In this document: positions 10,039 through 19,202 of the stretch, one piece after another
How the letters are laid out: each line of letters starts with the position of its first letter
Position numbering within the stretch: the first letter of the stretch is position 1
NCBI RefSeq assembly: GCF_900105325.1
Contig: NZ_FNSU01000003.1
Coordinates: 3,919,501 to 3,983,500 of the forward strand
Source: Pseudomonas marginalis
GTDB lineage: Bacteria > Pseudomonadota > Gammaproteobacteria > Pseudomonadales > Pseudomonadaceae
DNA: 64,000 nt
Reading direction: 5' to 3'
Notes under the pieces: generated by a model
The model's database searches: none
What the model was told of the DNA's origin: nothing
What the model saw: only the letters and a program-made list of their open reading frames with translations
Made by a program: the position numbers and the translations under genes

Positions 10039-11235
10039 ATGAATCTCACATTGAAACACTGGAGCCGCCGCCTGGCATGGGCTCTGCCGATGATTGCACT
10101 GCTGGCAGGCTGTGACGCGGGCAAGGACAGCGGTAAAGACACGGCTAAAGAAGAAGCTGCCAAGCCCCACGCCGTCGCCACCTATGTAAGCGCTCCCTGG
10201 GAGGCGTTGCCCGCCGTGTCCGACAGCGACCTGCTGGCCGGCTTCGAATCCTGGCGCAGCGCCTGCCAACGCCTCAAGGCCGACCCTATATGGGGGGCCA
10301 CCTGCGCAGCAGCGGGTCCCGTGCCAGCCGATGCCGTGGCGGTGCGCGGTTTTCTCAAGGAGCGCCTGGATGTGTTCGGCCTGCGTTCGGCTGACAACAC
10401 CCCCAACGGCTTGATCACCGGCTACTACGAACCGGTCTACCCCGGCAGCCTGACCAAGACCGCCGCCGCTCACGTACCCGTGTATGGCGTGCCGGATGAC
10501 CTGATCACCGTCAATCTGGAAAGCATCTACCCGGAGCTCAAGGGCAAGCGCCTGCGCGGCCGCCTCGAAGGCCGCGTGCTCAAACCCTATGACGATGCCA
10601 GCGCCATCAACGGTCAAGGCTCCACCGCCAAGCCGATTGCCTGGCTGACCAACCCGATGGACCTGCAATTCCTGCAGATCCAGGGCTCGGGGCGCATTCA
10701 ACTCAAGGACGGGCGCCAGCTGCGCGTCGGTTACGGCGACCAGAACGGCTACCCCTATCGCCCTATCGGCCGTTGGCTGGTGGAGCAAGGCGAGTTGAAG
10801 AAAGAAGACGTGACCATGGGCGCCATCAGCGCTTGGGCCAAGGCGCACCCGGAGCGCATCCCGGAACTGCTGGCGAGCAACCCCAGCTACGTCTTCTTCA
10901 GCGCTCGCCCCGACAGTAATGAAGGCCCGCGCGGTTCGCTGAATGTGCCGTTGACCGCTGGCTACAGCGTAGCAGTGGATCGCAAGGTGATTCCGTTGGG
11001 CAGCCTGTTGTGGCTGTCGACTACCAAGCCCGACGGCTCGCCATTGGCACGCCCCGTCGCCGCGCAGGACACCGGCGGTGCAATCACCGGAGAAGTGCGC
11101 GCGGATTTGTTCTGGGGCACGGGTGACGCTGCCGGAGAGCTGGCGGGAAATATGAAGCAGCAAGGGCAGATCTGGATGCTATGGCCCAAGGGCGCGGCGT
11201 TGCCGCAGGTGCCGGATGTACCCACCGGAACCTGA
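10039..11235 (+). CDS. mltA: Membrane-bound lytic murein transglycosylase A
   Basis: Cleaves peptidoglycan glycan strands, forming 1,6-anhydromuramic ends, from the inner face of the outer membrane. The 398-residue protein begins with a lipobox (IALLAGC) and contains the MltA barrel domain and a C-terminal 3D domain with AQDTGGAITGEVRADLFWG. The start at 10039 has AGGAA nine bases upstream and starts the signal sequence cleanly; the frame extends to 9991 but without a signal-like N-terminus. A REP doublet follows the stop. Confidence 0.95.
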   Translation: MNLTLKHWSRRLAWALPMIALLAGCDAGKDSGKDTAKEEAAKPHAVATYVSAPWEALPAVSDSDLLAGFESWRSACQRLKADPIWGATCAAAGPVPADAVAVRGFLKERLDVFGLRSADNTPNGLITGYYEPVYPGSLTKTAAAHVPVYGVPDDLITVNLESIYPELKGKRLRGRLEGRVLKPYDDASAINGQGSTAKPIAWLTNPMDLQFLQIQGSGRIQLKDGRQLRVGYGDQNGYPYRPIGRWLVEQGELKKEDVTMGAISAWAKAHPERIPELLASNPSYVFFSARPDSNEGPRGSLNVPLTAGYSVAVDRKVIPLGSLLWLSTTKPDGSPLARPVAAQDTGGAITGEVRADLFWGTGDAAGELAGNMKQQGQIWMLWPKGAALPQVPDVPTGT

Positions 11236-11253
11236 CACTCGCCGAAAACACAC

Positions 11254-11356
11254 CGTAGGAGCGAGCTTGCTCGCGAAAAACGTCAACGATAACGCAGCGC
11301 TTTCTGGCAGCCCGCGTCGTCTGTTCGTTCTTCGCGAGCAAGCTCGCTCCTACAGA
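11254..11356. repeat. REP doublet (REPIN-like)
   Basis: Inverted copies of gtaggagcgagcttgctcgc with a ~60-base spacer, between the convergent ends of mltA and the MAPEG gene. Part of the spacer (aacgtcaacgataacgca) is shared with the copy at 55476. Confidence 0.9.
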
Positions 11357-11363
11357 AACCGGT

Positions 11364-11750
11364 TCAGATCGACACGAAGAAGAAGCTCGCAATCAACACC
11401 ATGCCCACCGCCCACACCAGCGAGCGCAGTATCGCCCAGTCGGCGAGGTAGCAAATGATGTACAGCAGGCGGCTGGTGATAAACAGCACGGCCAGCACAT
11501 TGATGGTCACCAGTTCGGCCGTGCCGGCCAGGTGGGCGATAATCACCGCGGCGGCAAATGCGGGCGTCACTTCAAAGCTGTTGAGCTGCGCACTGTGGGC
11601 GCGCTTGGCAAACCCTTCAAGGGTATCCAGGAAAGCACGCGGGTCGTGGTTCTGCCGCGGCCCGAACTTGCCGCCACTGAACTTGGCCACGCCCGTGCAC
11701 AGGTAAGGCAGAAAAATCGCGATCAACACACACCAGAAAGCAGCCGTCAT
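11364..11750 (-). CDS. MAPEG family membrane protein
   Basis: The 128-residue protein has four predicted membrane segments and the MAPEG-like pattern: a loop with NHDPRAFLDTLEGFAKRAHSAQLNSFE followed by hydrophobic helices ending LVWAVGMVLIASFFFV (quoted in parts: NHDPRAFLDTLEGFAKRA, then HSAQLNSFE). MAPEG proteins include glutathione transferases and peroxidases, but bacterial members are mostly uncharacterised. The ATG at 11750 with AAAGGA seven bases upstream is preferred over a GTG at 11753. Confidence 0.85.
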   Translation of the reverse strand: MTAAFWCVLIAIFLPYLCTGVAKFSGGKFGPRQNHDPRAFLDTLEGFAKRAHSAQLNSFEVTPAFAAAVIIAHLAGTAELVTINVLAVLFITSRLLYIICYLADWAILRSLVWAVGMVLIASFFFVSI

Positions 11751-11939
11751 CACTCAGTCCTTTTGTCGTTTTATGCAGCGATTAGAGTTCTAGCACTAAA
11801 AACTCAATATCGCACCTAACCGCTATGAGCCGCGCGCTACCGAAAGGTTCTACCGCACTTTCACCCAAGACCTTGCAACCTCACGCCGCCACTGCGGTCC
11901 ATCCCCCACTAACAACCCCCCACCTTCCAAGGACCCCGG

Positions 11940-13175
11940 ATGCTTGAACTTGTCGCCGCCTTCATTTGCCTCACTACCCTGCTCACCTATGTGAACTTCC
12001 GCTTTATCGGCCTGCCGCCCACCATCGGCGTGATGGTCACGGCCCTGCTGTTCTCCCTGATCCTGCAAGGCCTGAGCCTGCTCGGCTACCCAGGCCTTGA
12101 GGAGCGCATCCAGCAATTGATCGGCCAGATCGACTTCGGCGACCTGCTGATGAACTGGATGCTGTCGTTCCTGCTGTTCGCCGGCGCCTTGCACGTCAAC
12201 TTGAACGACCTGCGCAGCTACCGCTGGCCCATCGGCCTGCTGGCAACCTTCGGTGTGTTGATCGCCACCGTGGTGATCGGCAGCCTGGCGTATTACATCT
12301 TCGCCCTGTTTGGCTGGCACGTGAGCTTCCTGTACTGCCTGTTGTTCGGCGCACTGATCTCGCCCACCGACCCCATTGCGGTACTGGGCGTGCTGCGAAC
12401 CGCCAATGCGTCGAAACCGCTGAAGACCACGATTGTGGGCGAGAGCCTGTTCAACGACGGCACGGCGGTGGTGGTGTTTACCGTATTGCTGGGCATCGCG
12501 CAGTTGGGCGAGACGCCTACCGTGGGCGCCACGGCCTTGCTGTTCGCCCATGAGGCAATTGGCGGCGTGGTCTTCGGCGGGCTGATCGGCTATCTGGTGT
12601 ACCTGATGATCAAGAGCATCGAACAGCACCAGATCGAAGTGATGCTGACCCTCGCCCTGGTCATCGGCGGCTCGGCGATGGCCACCGAACTGCACGTCTC
12701 CGCACCGATCGCGATGGTGGTGGCCGGGCTGATCATCGGCAACCTGGGACGCAAGCTGGCGATGAACGACATGACCCGGCGCTACCTGGACGGCTTCTGG
12801 GAATTGCTGGACGACATGCTCAACGCGCTGCTGTTTGCGCTGATCGGCATGGAGCTGCTGCTGTTGCCGTTCAACTGGCTGCACGTGTTCGCGGCCGGTT
12901 TGCTGGCGGTGGCGATCCTGCTGTCGCGCCTGCTGACCGTGGCGCCGGCGATCCTGTTGCTGCGCCGCTGGCGTACGGTGCCGCGCGGCACCATCCGTAT
13001 CCTGACCTGGGGCGGCCTGCGCGGCGGGGTCTCGGTGGCTCTAGCGCTGGCCCTGCCGCTGGGCCCGGAGCGCGATCTGCTGCTGAGCATCACCTACATC
13101 GTGGTGCTGTCGTCGATCCTGGTGCAGGGCTTGACCATTGGCCGAGTCGTAAAGCGCGTAGCCGAGCCTCAGTGA
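11940..13175 (+). CDS. CPA1-family sodium/proton antiporter
   Basis: Inner-membrane cation/proton exchanger of 411 residues with about 11-12 hydrophobic segments. The core motifs SPTDPIAVLGVLR and GESLFNDGTAVVVF are present; the Asn-Asp pair of the latter is the ion-binding signature of CPA1 carriers. GGLRGGVSVALALALP near the C-terminus is also characteristic. No long cytosolic regulatory tail is present. It is convergent with a LysR gene (20-bp gap). Ion specificity (Na, K or Li) cannot be inferred. Confidence 0.92.
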   Translation: MLELVAAFICLTTLLTYVNFRFIGLPPTIGVMVTALLFSLILQGLSLLGYPGLEERIQQLIGQIDFGDLLMNWMLSFLLFAGALHVNLNDLRSYRWPIGLLATFGVLIATVVIGSLAYYIFALFGWHVSFLYCLLFGALISPTDPIAVLGVLRTANASKPLKTTIVGESLFNDGTAVVVFTVLLGIAQLGETPTVGATALLFAHEAIGGVVFGGLIGYLVYLMIKSIEQHQIEVMLTLALVIGGSAMATELHVSAPIAMVVAGLIIGNLGRKLAMNDMTRRYLDGFWELLDDMLNALLFALIGMELLLLPFNWLHVFAAGLLAVAILLSRLLTVAPAILLLRRWRTVPRGTIRILTWGGLRGGVSVALALALPLGPERDLLLSITYIVVLSSILVQGLTIGRVVKRVAEPQ

Positions 13176-13195
13176 AGCGGTGAGGATTTACCTCG

Positions 13196-14083
13196 CTACA
13201 CCACACGTTTGCCTACGGGTGCACTGCAATTGCACAGGTGTTCAAGCAAGTGCCGCATCGCCAGTGGGCGGCGCGGCGTCGAGCTATGCATGACGACCAG
13301 ATCCCGCGCATAGCGCGGCGCGTCGTCGACCGGCAAGACACACAGGCCATTGCGAGACATCCCTGCCCACTGCGGTACCAGTGATACACCCATGCCTTGG
13401 GCGACCAACATGACGATGGTTTCCAAGGCATCCAGCTCACACAACACCTGCGGATCAAAGGACTGTTCATCGAGGAAACGCTGGGCAATCTGCCCACCCC
13501 ACGAGCGAGCGTCGTAGCGAATGAATGATCGCTCGCGCAGCAATGCTTCTAACGTTTGCGTGCCCCACTCAGCGGGGGCAATCAGAATCAGAGGTTCAGC
13601 CCGCAACAAGGTCGTCGCCAAAGCCTTGGGTGGCTGAAAGGGTGGCCTGACAAGAATCGCCGCGTCCAGCTCCTGGGCCAGCAATCTCTCATAGAGGCTT
13701 CTGGAGTCTCCCGGTGTGATCTTCAGCCTCAGCCCAGGTGCCGACAACGCCAGTCGCTCTATCGCCCCCGGCAAGACGCCGGTCAATGCCGTCGAAATGG
13801 CACCGATCTTGATCTCTCCCGACAAGCCATCCTGGCTCAGGTCCTCCTGCAACTCGCGCGCCTGCTCAATGACTGCTTGAATTTTTGGTAACAACAATAG
13901 GCATTGGTCCGAGGGCCACGCGGCATGCGCAGTGCGCATAAGCAGCGTGCACCCCAGCGTCCGCTCAAGCGCCTTGACCCGCTGGCTGATCGCCGCTGCG
14001 GTACGGTTTTCACGTCGCGCGGCCGCTGCAATGGAGCCGGCTTCAATGACGGCGACCAGACTTCTCAGGAATCGAACATCCAT
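13196..14083 (-). CDS. LysR-family transcriptional regulator
   Basis: The 295-residue protein has an N-terminal LysR helix-turn-helix (LVAVIEAGSIAAAARR, then AAAISQRVKALERTLG) and a C-terminal periplasmic-binding-like effector domain (e.g. GMGVSLVPQWAGM). It is divergent from the VOC gene, which is followed by a dicarboxylate/amino-acid symporter, so it probably controls those two and itself. A GC-centred palindrome lies between the divergent starts. The effector is unknown. Confidence 0.92.
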   Translation of the reverse strand: MDVRFLRSLVAVIEAGSIAAAARRENRTAAAISQRVKALERTLGCTLLMRTAHAAWPSDQCLLLLPKIQAVIEQARELQEDLSQDGLSGEIKIGAISTALTGVLPGAIERLALSAPGLRLKITPGDSRSLYERLLAQELDAAILVRPPFQPPKALATTLLRAEPLILIAPAEWGTQTLEALLRERSFIRYDARSWGGQIAQRFLDEQSFDPQVLCELDALETIVMLVAQGMGVSLVPQWAGMSRNGLCVLPVDDAPRYARDLVVMHSSTPRRPLAMRHLLEHLCNCSAPVGKRVV

Positions 14084-14120
14084 AAGTTTTCCTTTCGCTC
14101 AGACCAAGGCGAACCCGTTT

Positions 14121-14130
14121 TACCCGGGTA
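14121..14130. promoter_or_regulatory. Palindrome in LysR/VOC divergent region
   Basis: tacccgggta is a perfect 10-bp palindrome with partly symmetric flanks (ccgttt and cacgg). It sits 38 bases upstream of the LysR start and 47 bases upstream of the VOC start. It is a candidate binding site for the adjacent regulator. Confidence 0.35.
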
Positions 14131-14176
14131 CACGGCCTGTTTAATTTGAGGGCTCTCCCACACAGAGATCCCTCCC

Positions 14177-14590
14177 ATGAACAGACCTTTCCACGCTGCA
14201 TATCATGTTTACGACCTAAATCAGGCGCGCATTTTTTATCGAGATGTTTTGGGCTGCACGGAAGGCCGTAGCAGCGAGACCTGGATCGACTTCGATTTTT
14301 TCGGGAACCAGCTTTCACTGCACCTGGGGACGCCGTTTCCCACCACGCGTACCGGGCTGGTCGGTGAGCATCATGTCCTGATGCCGCATCTCGGCGTGGT
14401 GTTACCGCTTGAGGAATGGTTGACGCTTGCCGAACGGCTTGCCCACCTGGGCACATGTTTCGAGATTCCGCCCGTGATCCGCTTCGCTGGCGAGCCAGGC
14501 GAGCAACGCACGATGTTTTTCCTTGACCCCAGCGGCAACCCCATCGAGGTGAAAGGGTTCAAGGACTTCGCCGGGCTGTTCGCTCAATAA
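14177..14590 (+). CDS. VOC (glyoxalase/dioxygenase fold) family protein
   Basis: The 137-residue protein has the vicinal-oxygen-chelate pattern: FHAAYHVYDLNQARIFYRDV near the N-terminus, a mid-protein LSLHLG, and the C-terminal FLDPSGNPIEVKGF with the conserved Glu metal ligand. These would supply a His/His/Glu metal site. Single-domain VOC proteins of this size normally dimerise. It is divergent from a LysR gene and 34 bases upstream of a DAACS symporter on the same strand, suggesting catabolism or detoxification of an imported acid (inference). Confidence 0.85.
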   Translation: MNRPFHAAYHVYDLNQARIFYRDVLGCTEGRSSETWIDFDFFGNQLSLHLGTPFPTTRTGLVGEHHVLMPHLGVVLPLEEWLTLAERLAHLGTCFEIPPVIRFAGEPGEQRTMFFLDPSGNPIEVKGFKDFAGLFAQ

Positions 14591-14624
14591 ATCCCTGATA
14601 TCTACAACAATAAGGGGCACCCAC

Positions 14625-15914
14625 ATGACCACCAAAAAACCATCCAGCCTTGTCACCCGTATCATGATCGGTCTGGCCGCCGGGATAATCGTCGGCATCC
14701 TTCTCAACCAGTTTCCCGAACACAAGATCTGGTTCATCGACAATCTGCTGCAACCGGCAGGCGACTTGTTTATCAAGCTGATGAAGATGATCGTCGTGCC
14801 TCTGGTCTTCGCTTGCATGACAGTCGGCATTGCCGGCATGGGAAATCCTGCCGCCTTGGGACGCGTCGGCGTGAAGACCTTCGTTTACTTCTTCACGATC
14901 ACCAGTGTTGCAATCGTCTTTGGTCTGATCGTTGGAAACGTCGTCGAGCCCGGCTCAGGTGCCGAATTTGGCAGTACGTTGCAGACGCCAGTAACAGAAC
15001 TGGCCGCCTACGGCAAAACGCAGAATCTGGGGCAAACGCTATTGGCGATTGTGCCGGATAACATCGTCTTGGCCATGTCGCAGGGCAAGCTGCTCTCCGT
15101 GCTGTTTTTCGCCATCCTGTTCGGCTGCGCCTTGTCTATGCTGCCCGAGCAGCGCAAGGCCCCCCTGATCGGTGTGATGCAGGCCATCTCCGACACCATG
15201 TTCAAAGTCACCCATCTGGTCATGCATTACTCACCAATCGGCATTTTCGGGCTGATCGCAGTCACCGTCGCCAGCTTTGGCCTCAGTGCCTTGCTGCCGC
15301 TGGCCAAACTGATCGGCACGACTTATGTCGCAGTGCTGTTATTTGCATTGTGCGTATTGGGAGCAGTTGCACGATTGGCGGGGGTCGGCTTTTTCCACTT
15401 GGTGCGGGAGATACGCAGTGAATTATTGCTGGCCTATAGCAGCGCTGCGTCAGCAACAGTCATGCCTCAATTGATCGAAAAAATGGAGCGCTACGGCGCC
15501 CCGCGCCCTATTACCAGCATGGTTATCCCGCTGGGCTACTCGTTCAACCTGGATGGCGCTTCGCTTTTTGCTGCGTTGGGCACGTTGTTCATCGCCCAGG
15601 CGTATGGCATTGACTTGAGCCTGGCTGATCAGGGAATGCTGGTATTGATCATGGTGTTGACATCAAAGGGCGCGGCGGGCGTACCGGGCTTCATGTTTAT
15701 CATCCTTACCGCGACCTTGACCGCCGCGGGTCTGCCCGTGGAAGGAGTGGCGATCATTGCAGGCGTGTATCGCCTGATGGATATGCCGGTCACAGCATTG
15801 AATGTGCTGGGCAACGCGCTGGCGCCATTGGTTATTGCCCGGTGGGAGGGTCGGCTGAATGCACCTGACCGCACAATTGCCACCGAGTCTGCCAGCGCGT
15901 CGCTCAAAGTCTGA
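14625..15914 (+). CDS. Dicarboxylate/amino acid:cation symporter (DAACS family)
   Basis: Inner-membrane symporter of 429 residues of the GltP/DctA type. The C-terminal signatures are visible: YSSAASATVMPQLIEKMERY, the hairpin region IPLGYSFNLDGASLF, and MDMPVTALNVLGNALAPLVI. It follows the VOC gene by 34 bases and is likely co-transcribed with it under the divergent LysR regulator. The substrate may be glutamate, aspartate or a C4-dicarboxylate; the sequence does not decide between them. Confidence 0.93.
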   Translation: MTTKKPSSLVTRIMIGLAAGIIVGILLNQFPEHKIWFIDNLLQPAGDLFIKLMKMIVVPLVFACMTVGIAGMGNPAALGRVGVKTFVYFFTITSVAIVFGLIVGNVVEPGSGAEFGSTLQTPVTELAAYGKTQNLGQTLLAIVPDNIVLAMSQGKLLSVLFFAILFGCALSMLPEQRKAPLIGVMQAISDTMFKVTHLVMHYSPIGIFGLIAVTVASFGLSALLPLAKLIGTTYVAVLLFALCVLGAVARLAGVGFFHLVREIRSELLLAYSSAASATVMPQLIEKMERYGAPRPITSMVIPLGYSFNLDGASLFAALGTLFIAQAYGIDLSLADQGMLVLIMVLTSKGAAGVPGFMFIILTATLTAAGLPVEGVAIIAGVYRLMDMPVTALNVLGNALAPLVIARWEGRLNAPDRTIATESASASLKV

Positions 15915-15931
15915 AAGTCCTGGTCCAGGTG

Positions 15932-15964
15932 CCTCGCAAAGAACCCGTTTGAGTCTTTGCGGGG
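15932..15964. terminator. Hairpin between convergent symporter and FNT genes
   Basis: cctcgcaaaga (15932-15942) and tctttgcgggg (15954-15964) pair into a 10-11 bp stem with an 11-base loop. No long T-run follows on the plus strand, so it is only a possible terminator for the convergent genes. Confidence 0.45.
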
Positions 15965-15969
15965 CGAGA

Positions 15970-16860
15970 TCAGGCCTTTTTCTTACTCTGGGAAAGCTGC
16001 TCCCGTGCGCCGGAGTGAGTAGCAGAAGGTGCCTTGCTTTCGCTGCGAATCTGCGCATGACTGATCAACGCAAAGATAAAGCTGCCACCGATGATATTGC
16101 CGGCCAGTGTGGGGCCGGCAAACACCAGCCAGAAATCCTTCCACGGCAGCTCGCCGGCAAACACCAGGTACGACACTTCCGCCGAACCCACCACGATATG
16201 GGTGAAATCCCCCAGGGCCATCAGGTAGGTGATCAGAATGATGATCCACATCTTGGCGCTTTCCATCGACGGGATCATCCACACCATGGTGGCGATCATC
16301 CAGCCGGAGACGATGCCCTTGGCGAACATCTGGCTGGCGTCGTTTTCCATGATCTTGCGCCCGATTTCGAGGAAGGCCAGGTCGGTCTTGGTGTCGAAGA
16401 TCGGCAGATGCAGCATCACATACGCCACCAACAGCGTGCCGCAGAGGTTGCCCACCAGCACCACCGACCACAGCCGCAACAGGCGCCCGGCATTTGCCAG
16501 GGTTGGCTTGCTCATCACCGGCAGCACGGCGGTCAGGGTGTTTTCGGTGAACAGTTGCTGGCGCGCCAGGATCACCGCGAGAAAGCCTGCGCAGTAGCCG
16601 AAGCTGGCGATCACCTTGAAGGCCTCTCCGTCCGGAAGGCGTGAATTGAGCAGCCCCATGGCCATCAATGACAGGCCCATGGTCAGGCCGGCTGCCAATG
16701 CCGACCACCACAAGGCGGCGACGCTGCGCTCCAACTCCTGATCGCCCTGGGTGCGGATAATTTCATGCAGCACCGCCGCGCGGGGCGGCTGGTTCTTGTC
16801 GACGTCCTGCTGCTCTTCCTGGGACAGGTTCGGGGTCTTGCCGTCTTCTTGCGTGGCCAT
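15970..16860 (-). CDS. Formate/nitrite transporter family protein (YfdC-like)
   Basis: The 296-residue protein has an acidic N-terminal tail of about 50 residues (NLSQEEQQDVDKN) followed by six membrane segments with FNT features, including ARQQLFTENTLTAVLPV and GDFTHIVVGSAEVSYLVF. The extended N-terminal tail is like the YfdC branch rather than FocA or NirC. The start at 16860 (MATQEDGK) is preferred over 16911. It lies 76 bases downstream of the thioesterase gene on the same strand. Substrate unknown. Confidence 0.88.
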   Translation of the reverse strand: MATQEDGKTPNLSQEEQQDVDKNQPPRAAVLHEIIRTQGDQELERSVAALWWSALAAGLTMGLSLMAMGLLNSRLPDGEAFKVIASFGYCAGFLAVILARQQLFTENTLTAVLPVMSKPTLANAGRLLRLWSVVLVGNLCGTLLVAYVMLHLPIFDTKTDLAFLEIGRKIMENDASQMFAKGIVSGWMIATMVWMIPSMESAKMWIIILITYLMALGDFTHIVVGSAEVSYLVFAGELPWKDFWLVFAGPTLAGNIIGGSFIFALISHAQIRSESKAPSATHSGAREQLSQSKKKA

Positions 16861-16936
16861 GGTGGTACCTGAACGGGGGGCGATGTTCAGGTACGACCTA
16901 TGGTTGATCAAGAGCGTTCACTGGCCCGGCGCAGGT

Positions 16937-17341
16937 TTACTCGCGGATGCCATCTTCCTGGAACTGGTCCTTGACGTACTTGATCTCGGTGCGCCCATGA
17001 GGTGCGGGCAAACCGTCCTCGCCAAGGTTGACGAAGACCATTTTTTCCACGGTGAGGATGCTTTTGCGGGTGATCTTGTTGCGCACTTCACAGGTCAGGG
17101 TGATGGAGGTGCGGCCAAACTCGGTAGCAGTGATCCCGAGTTCGATGATGTCGCCCTGGCGCGAGGCGCTGACAAAGTTGATTTCGGAGATGTACTTGGT
17201 CACCACGCGCTGGTTGCCCAGTTGGACGATGGCATAGATGGCCGCTTCTTCGTCGATCCAGCGCAGCAGGCTGCCACCGAACAGGGTGCCGTTGGGGTTG
17301 AGGTCTTCAGGTTTTACCCATTTGCGGGTGTGGAAGTTCAT
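16937..17341 (-). CDS. Acyl-CoA thioesterase, hot-dog fold (YciA-like)
   Basis: Cytosolic hydrolase of acyl-CoA thioesters. The 134-residue length and the segment NPNGTLFGGSLLRWIDEEAA, with catalytic Asp and the start of the central hot-dog helix, are typical of the YciA/acyl-CoA thioester hydrolase family. The start at 17341 (MNFHTRKWVK) has GGAGTG just upstream; the longer frame to 17443 runs into the divergent ahcY control region. It is divergent from the ahcY promoter. Confidence 0.92.
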   Translation of the reverse strand: MNFHTRKWVKPEDLNPNGTLFGGSLLRWIDEEAAIYAIVQLGNQRVVTKYISEINFVSASRQGDIIELGITATEFGRTSITLTCEVRNKITRKSILTVEKMVFVNLGEDGLPAPHGRTEIKYVKDQFQEDGIRE

Positions 17342-17460
17342 GGTCACTCCAAAGCGTCTTGCCGAATGATGGGCAACATCATGGCAGAGCCCGCCCCCAA
17401 GCTCTATGCGCCATTGCCTATCAACCCCATGTGCGATCTTCATATGGCCGACAGAAAGGC

Positions 17461-17489
17461 TTGGGAAGTGCCGCGTACACGGCTATAAT
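17461..17489 (+). promoter_or_regulatory. Sigma70 promoter of ahcY
   Basis: ttggga at 17461-17466 and a consensus tataat at 17484-17489 are 17 bases apart. Transcription would start near 17496, about 170 bases upstream of ahcY, which places the SAH riboswitch in the 5' leader. Confidence 0.85.
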
Positions 17490-17542
17490 CGCCCCGCTTC
17501 AAAACGGTCATCTTCAGTTGATACCGTTTCTCCCGCCACCTG

Positions 17543-17640
17543 TCCGAGGGGCGCTGCAGCAGGTTCAACCTGTCAGGCTCGGATGGGGCGTTGTCCGGCC
17601 TGGTTGCCCTGGCCTGATACTAAACGCACAACGGCGCCCA
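17543..17640 (+). ncRNA. S-adenosylhomocysteine (SAH) riboswitch
   Basis: The leader has the conserved SAH-riboswitch elements: ccgag (17544-17548) pairs with ctcgg (17578-17582) to form P1, and the following gggcgc (17549-17554) can form the pseudoknot with gcgccc (17634-17639). The conserved gcgctgca and the late acggcgccc are both present, with a variable stem between them. In proteobacteria this class turns on SAH-recycling genes when SAH accumulates. It ends 27 bases before the ahcY start codon, so control of translation initiation is plausible. Confidence 0.93.
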
Positions 17641-17667
17641 TTCGCACACTACGAATGGAGGCTCTTA

Positions 17668-19077
17668 ATGAGCGCTGTAATTACGCCTGCAGATTTCAAC
17701 GACTACAAAGTCGCCGACATGTCCCTCGCTGCCTGGGGCCGTCGCGAAACCTTTATCGCCGAATCCGAAATGCCAGCCCTGATGGGCCTGCGTCGCAAGT
17801 ATGCCGCTGAGCAACCGCTCAAGGGCGCGAAGATTCTCGGCTGCATCCACATGACCATCCAGACTGCCGTGCTGATCGAAACCCTGGTTGCCCTGGGTGC
17901 CGAAGTGCGTTGGTCGTCCTGCAACATCTTCTCGACGCAAGACCAGGCCGCTGCCGCCATCGCCGCTGCCGGTATCCCGGTATTCGCCTGGAAAGGCGAG
18001 ACCGAAGAAGAGTACGAGTGGTGCCTGGAGCAAACCATCCTTAAAGATGGCGCGCCTTGGGATGCCAACATGATCCTCGACGACGGCGGCGACCTGACCG
18101 AGCTGCTGCACAAGAAGTACCCACAGATCCTCGACCGCGTCCACGGCGTGACCGAAGAAACCACCACCGGCGTGCACCGCCTGCTGGACATGCTGGCCAA
18201 GGGCGAGCTGAAAATCCCGGCCATCAACGTCAACGACTCGGTGACCAAGAGCAAGAACGACAACAAGTACGGCTGCCGTCACAGCCTGAACGATGCCATC
18301 AAGCGCGGCACCGACCACCTGCTGTCGGGCAAGCAAGCCCTGGTGATCGGCTACGGCGACGTGGGCAAGGGTTCTTCCCAATCCCTGCGCCAGGAAGGCA
18401 TGATCGTCAAAGTCTCCGAAGTCGACCCGATCTGCGCCATGCAAGCCTGCATGGACGGTTTCGAAGTGGTTTCGCCGTTCATCGATGGCGTCAATGACGG
18501 CACCGAAGCCAGCATCGACAAGGCCCTGCTGGGCAAGATCGACCTGATCGTGACCACCACCGGTAACGTCAACGTCTGCGATGCCAACATGCTCAAGGCC
18601 CTGAAGAAGCGCGCCGTGGTGTGCAACATCGGTCACTTCGACAACGAGATCGACACCGCTTTCATGCGCAAGAACTGGGCGTGGGAAGAAGTGAAGCCGC
18701 AGGTACACAAGGTTCACCGTACCGGCGCTGGCGCTTTCGACCCACAGAACGACGACTACCTGATCCTGCTGGCCGAAGGCCGCCTGGTTAACCTGGGCAA
18801 CGCCACCGGCCACCCAAGCCGCATCATGGACGGCTCGTTCGCCAACCAGGTACTGGCCCAGATCTTCCTGTTCGGCCAGAAATACGCCGACCTGTCGCCA
18901 GCCCAGAAAGCCGAGCGCCTGACCGTGGAAGTACTGCCGAAGAAACTCGACGAAGAAGTGGCCCTGGAAATGGTCCGCGGCTTCGGTGGCGTGGTAACTC
19001 AGCTGACCAAGACCCAGGCCGACTACATCGGCGTGACCGTCGAAGGTCCGTTCAAGCCGCACGCTTACCGCTACTAA
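17668..19077 (+). CDS. ahcY: Adenosylhomocysteinase (SAH hydrolase)
   Basis: Splits SAH into homocysteine and adenosine with bound NAD, removing the product inhibitor of methyltransferases. The 469-residue product shows the signature motifs LGCIHMTIQTAVLIETL, NVNDSVTKSKNDNKYGC and the NAD loop VIGYGDVGKGSSQSL. The start at 17668 (MSAVITPADF) is preceded by tggag; the long in-frame extension to 17359 crosses the promoter and riboswitch and is not coding. Followed by a REP doublet and metF on the same strand. Confidence 0.98.
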   Translation: MSAVITPADFNDYKVADMSLAAWGRRETFIAESEMPALMGLRRKYAAEQPLKGAKILGCIHMTIQTAVLIETLVALGAEVRWSSCNIFSTQDQAAAAIAAAGIPVFAWKGETEEEYEWCLEQTILKDGAPWDANMILDDGGDLTELLHKKYPQILDRVHGVTEETTTGVHRLLDMLAKGELKIPAINVNDSVTKSKNDNKYGCRHSLNDAIKRGTDHLLSGKQALVIGYGDVGKGSSQSLRQEGMIVKVSEVDPICAMQACMDGFEVVSPFIDGVNDGTEASIDKALLGKIDLIVTTTGNVNVCDANMLKALKKRAVVCNIGHFDNEIDTAFMRKNWAWEEVKPQVHKVHRTGAGAFDPQNDDYLILLAEGRLVNLGNATGHPSRIMDGSFANQVLAQIFLFGQKYADLSPAQKAERLTVEVLPKKLDEEVALEMVRGFGGVVTQLTKTQADYIGVTVEGPFKPHAYRY

Positions 19078-19100
19078 GTAATCAGCCCAACCTGCTCTAC

Positions 19101-19202
19101 CTGTGGGAGCGAGCTTGCTCGCGAAAAACTCAAGGACACCGCGTACATCCTGTTTCTACGCGTTATCGTTGACGTTCTTCGCGAGCAAGCTCGCTCCTAC
19201 AG
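19101..19202. repeat. REP doublet between ahcY and metF
   Basis: A ~100-bp inverted pair of the gagcgagcttgctcgc repeat. It separates two genes normally co-expressed in Pseudomonas, so it may set differential mRNA stability or read-through to metF (inference). Confidence 0.9.

Noticed and set aside
17359..17667. Long N-terminal extension of the ahcY frame
   Set aside because: It reads through the promoter and SAH riboswitch; family sequence begins at 17668.
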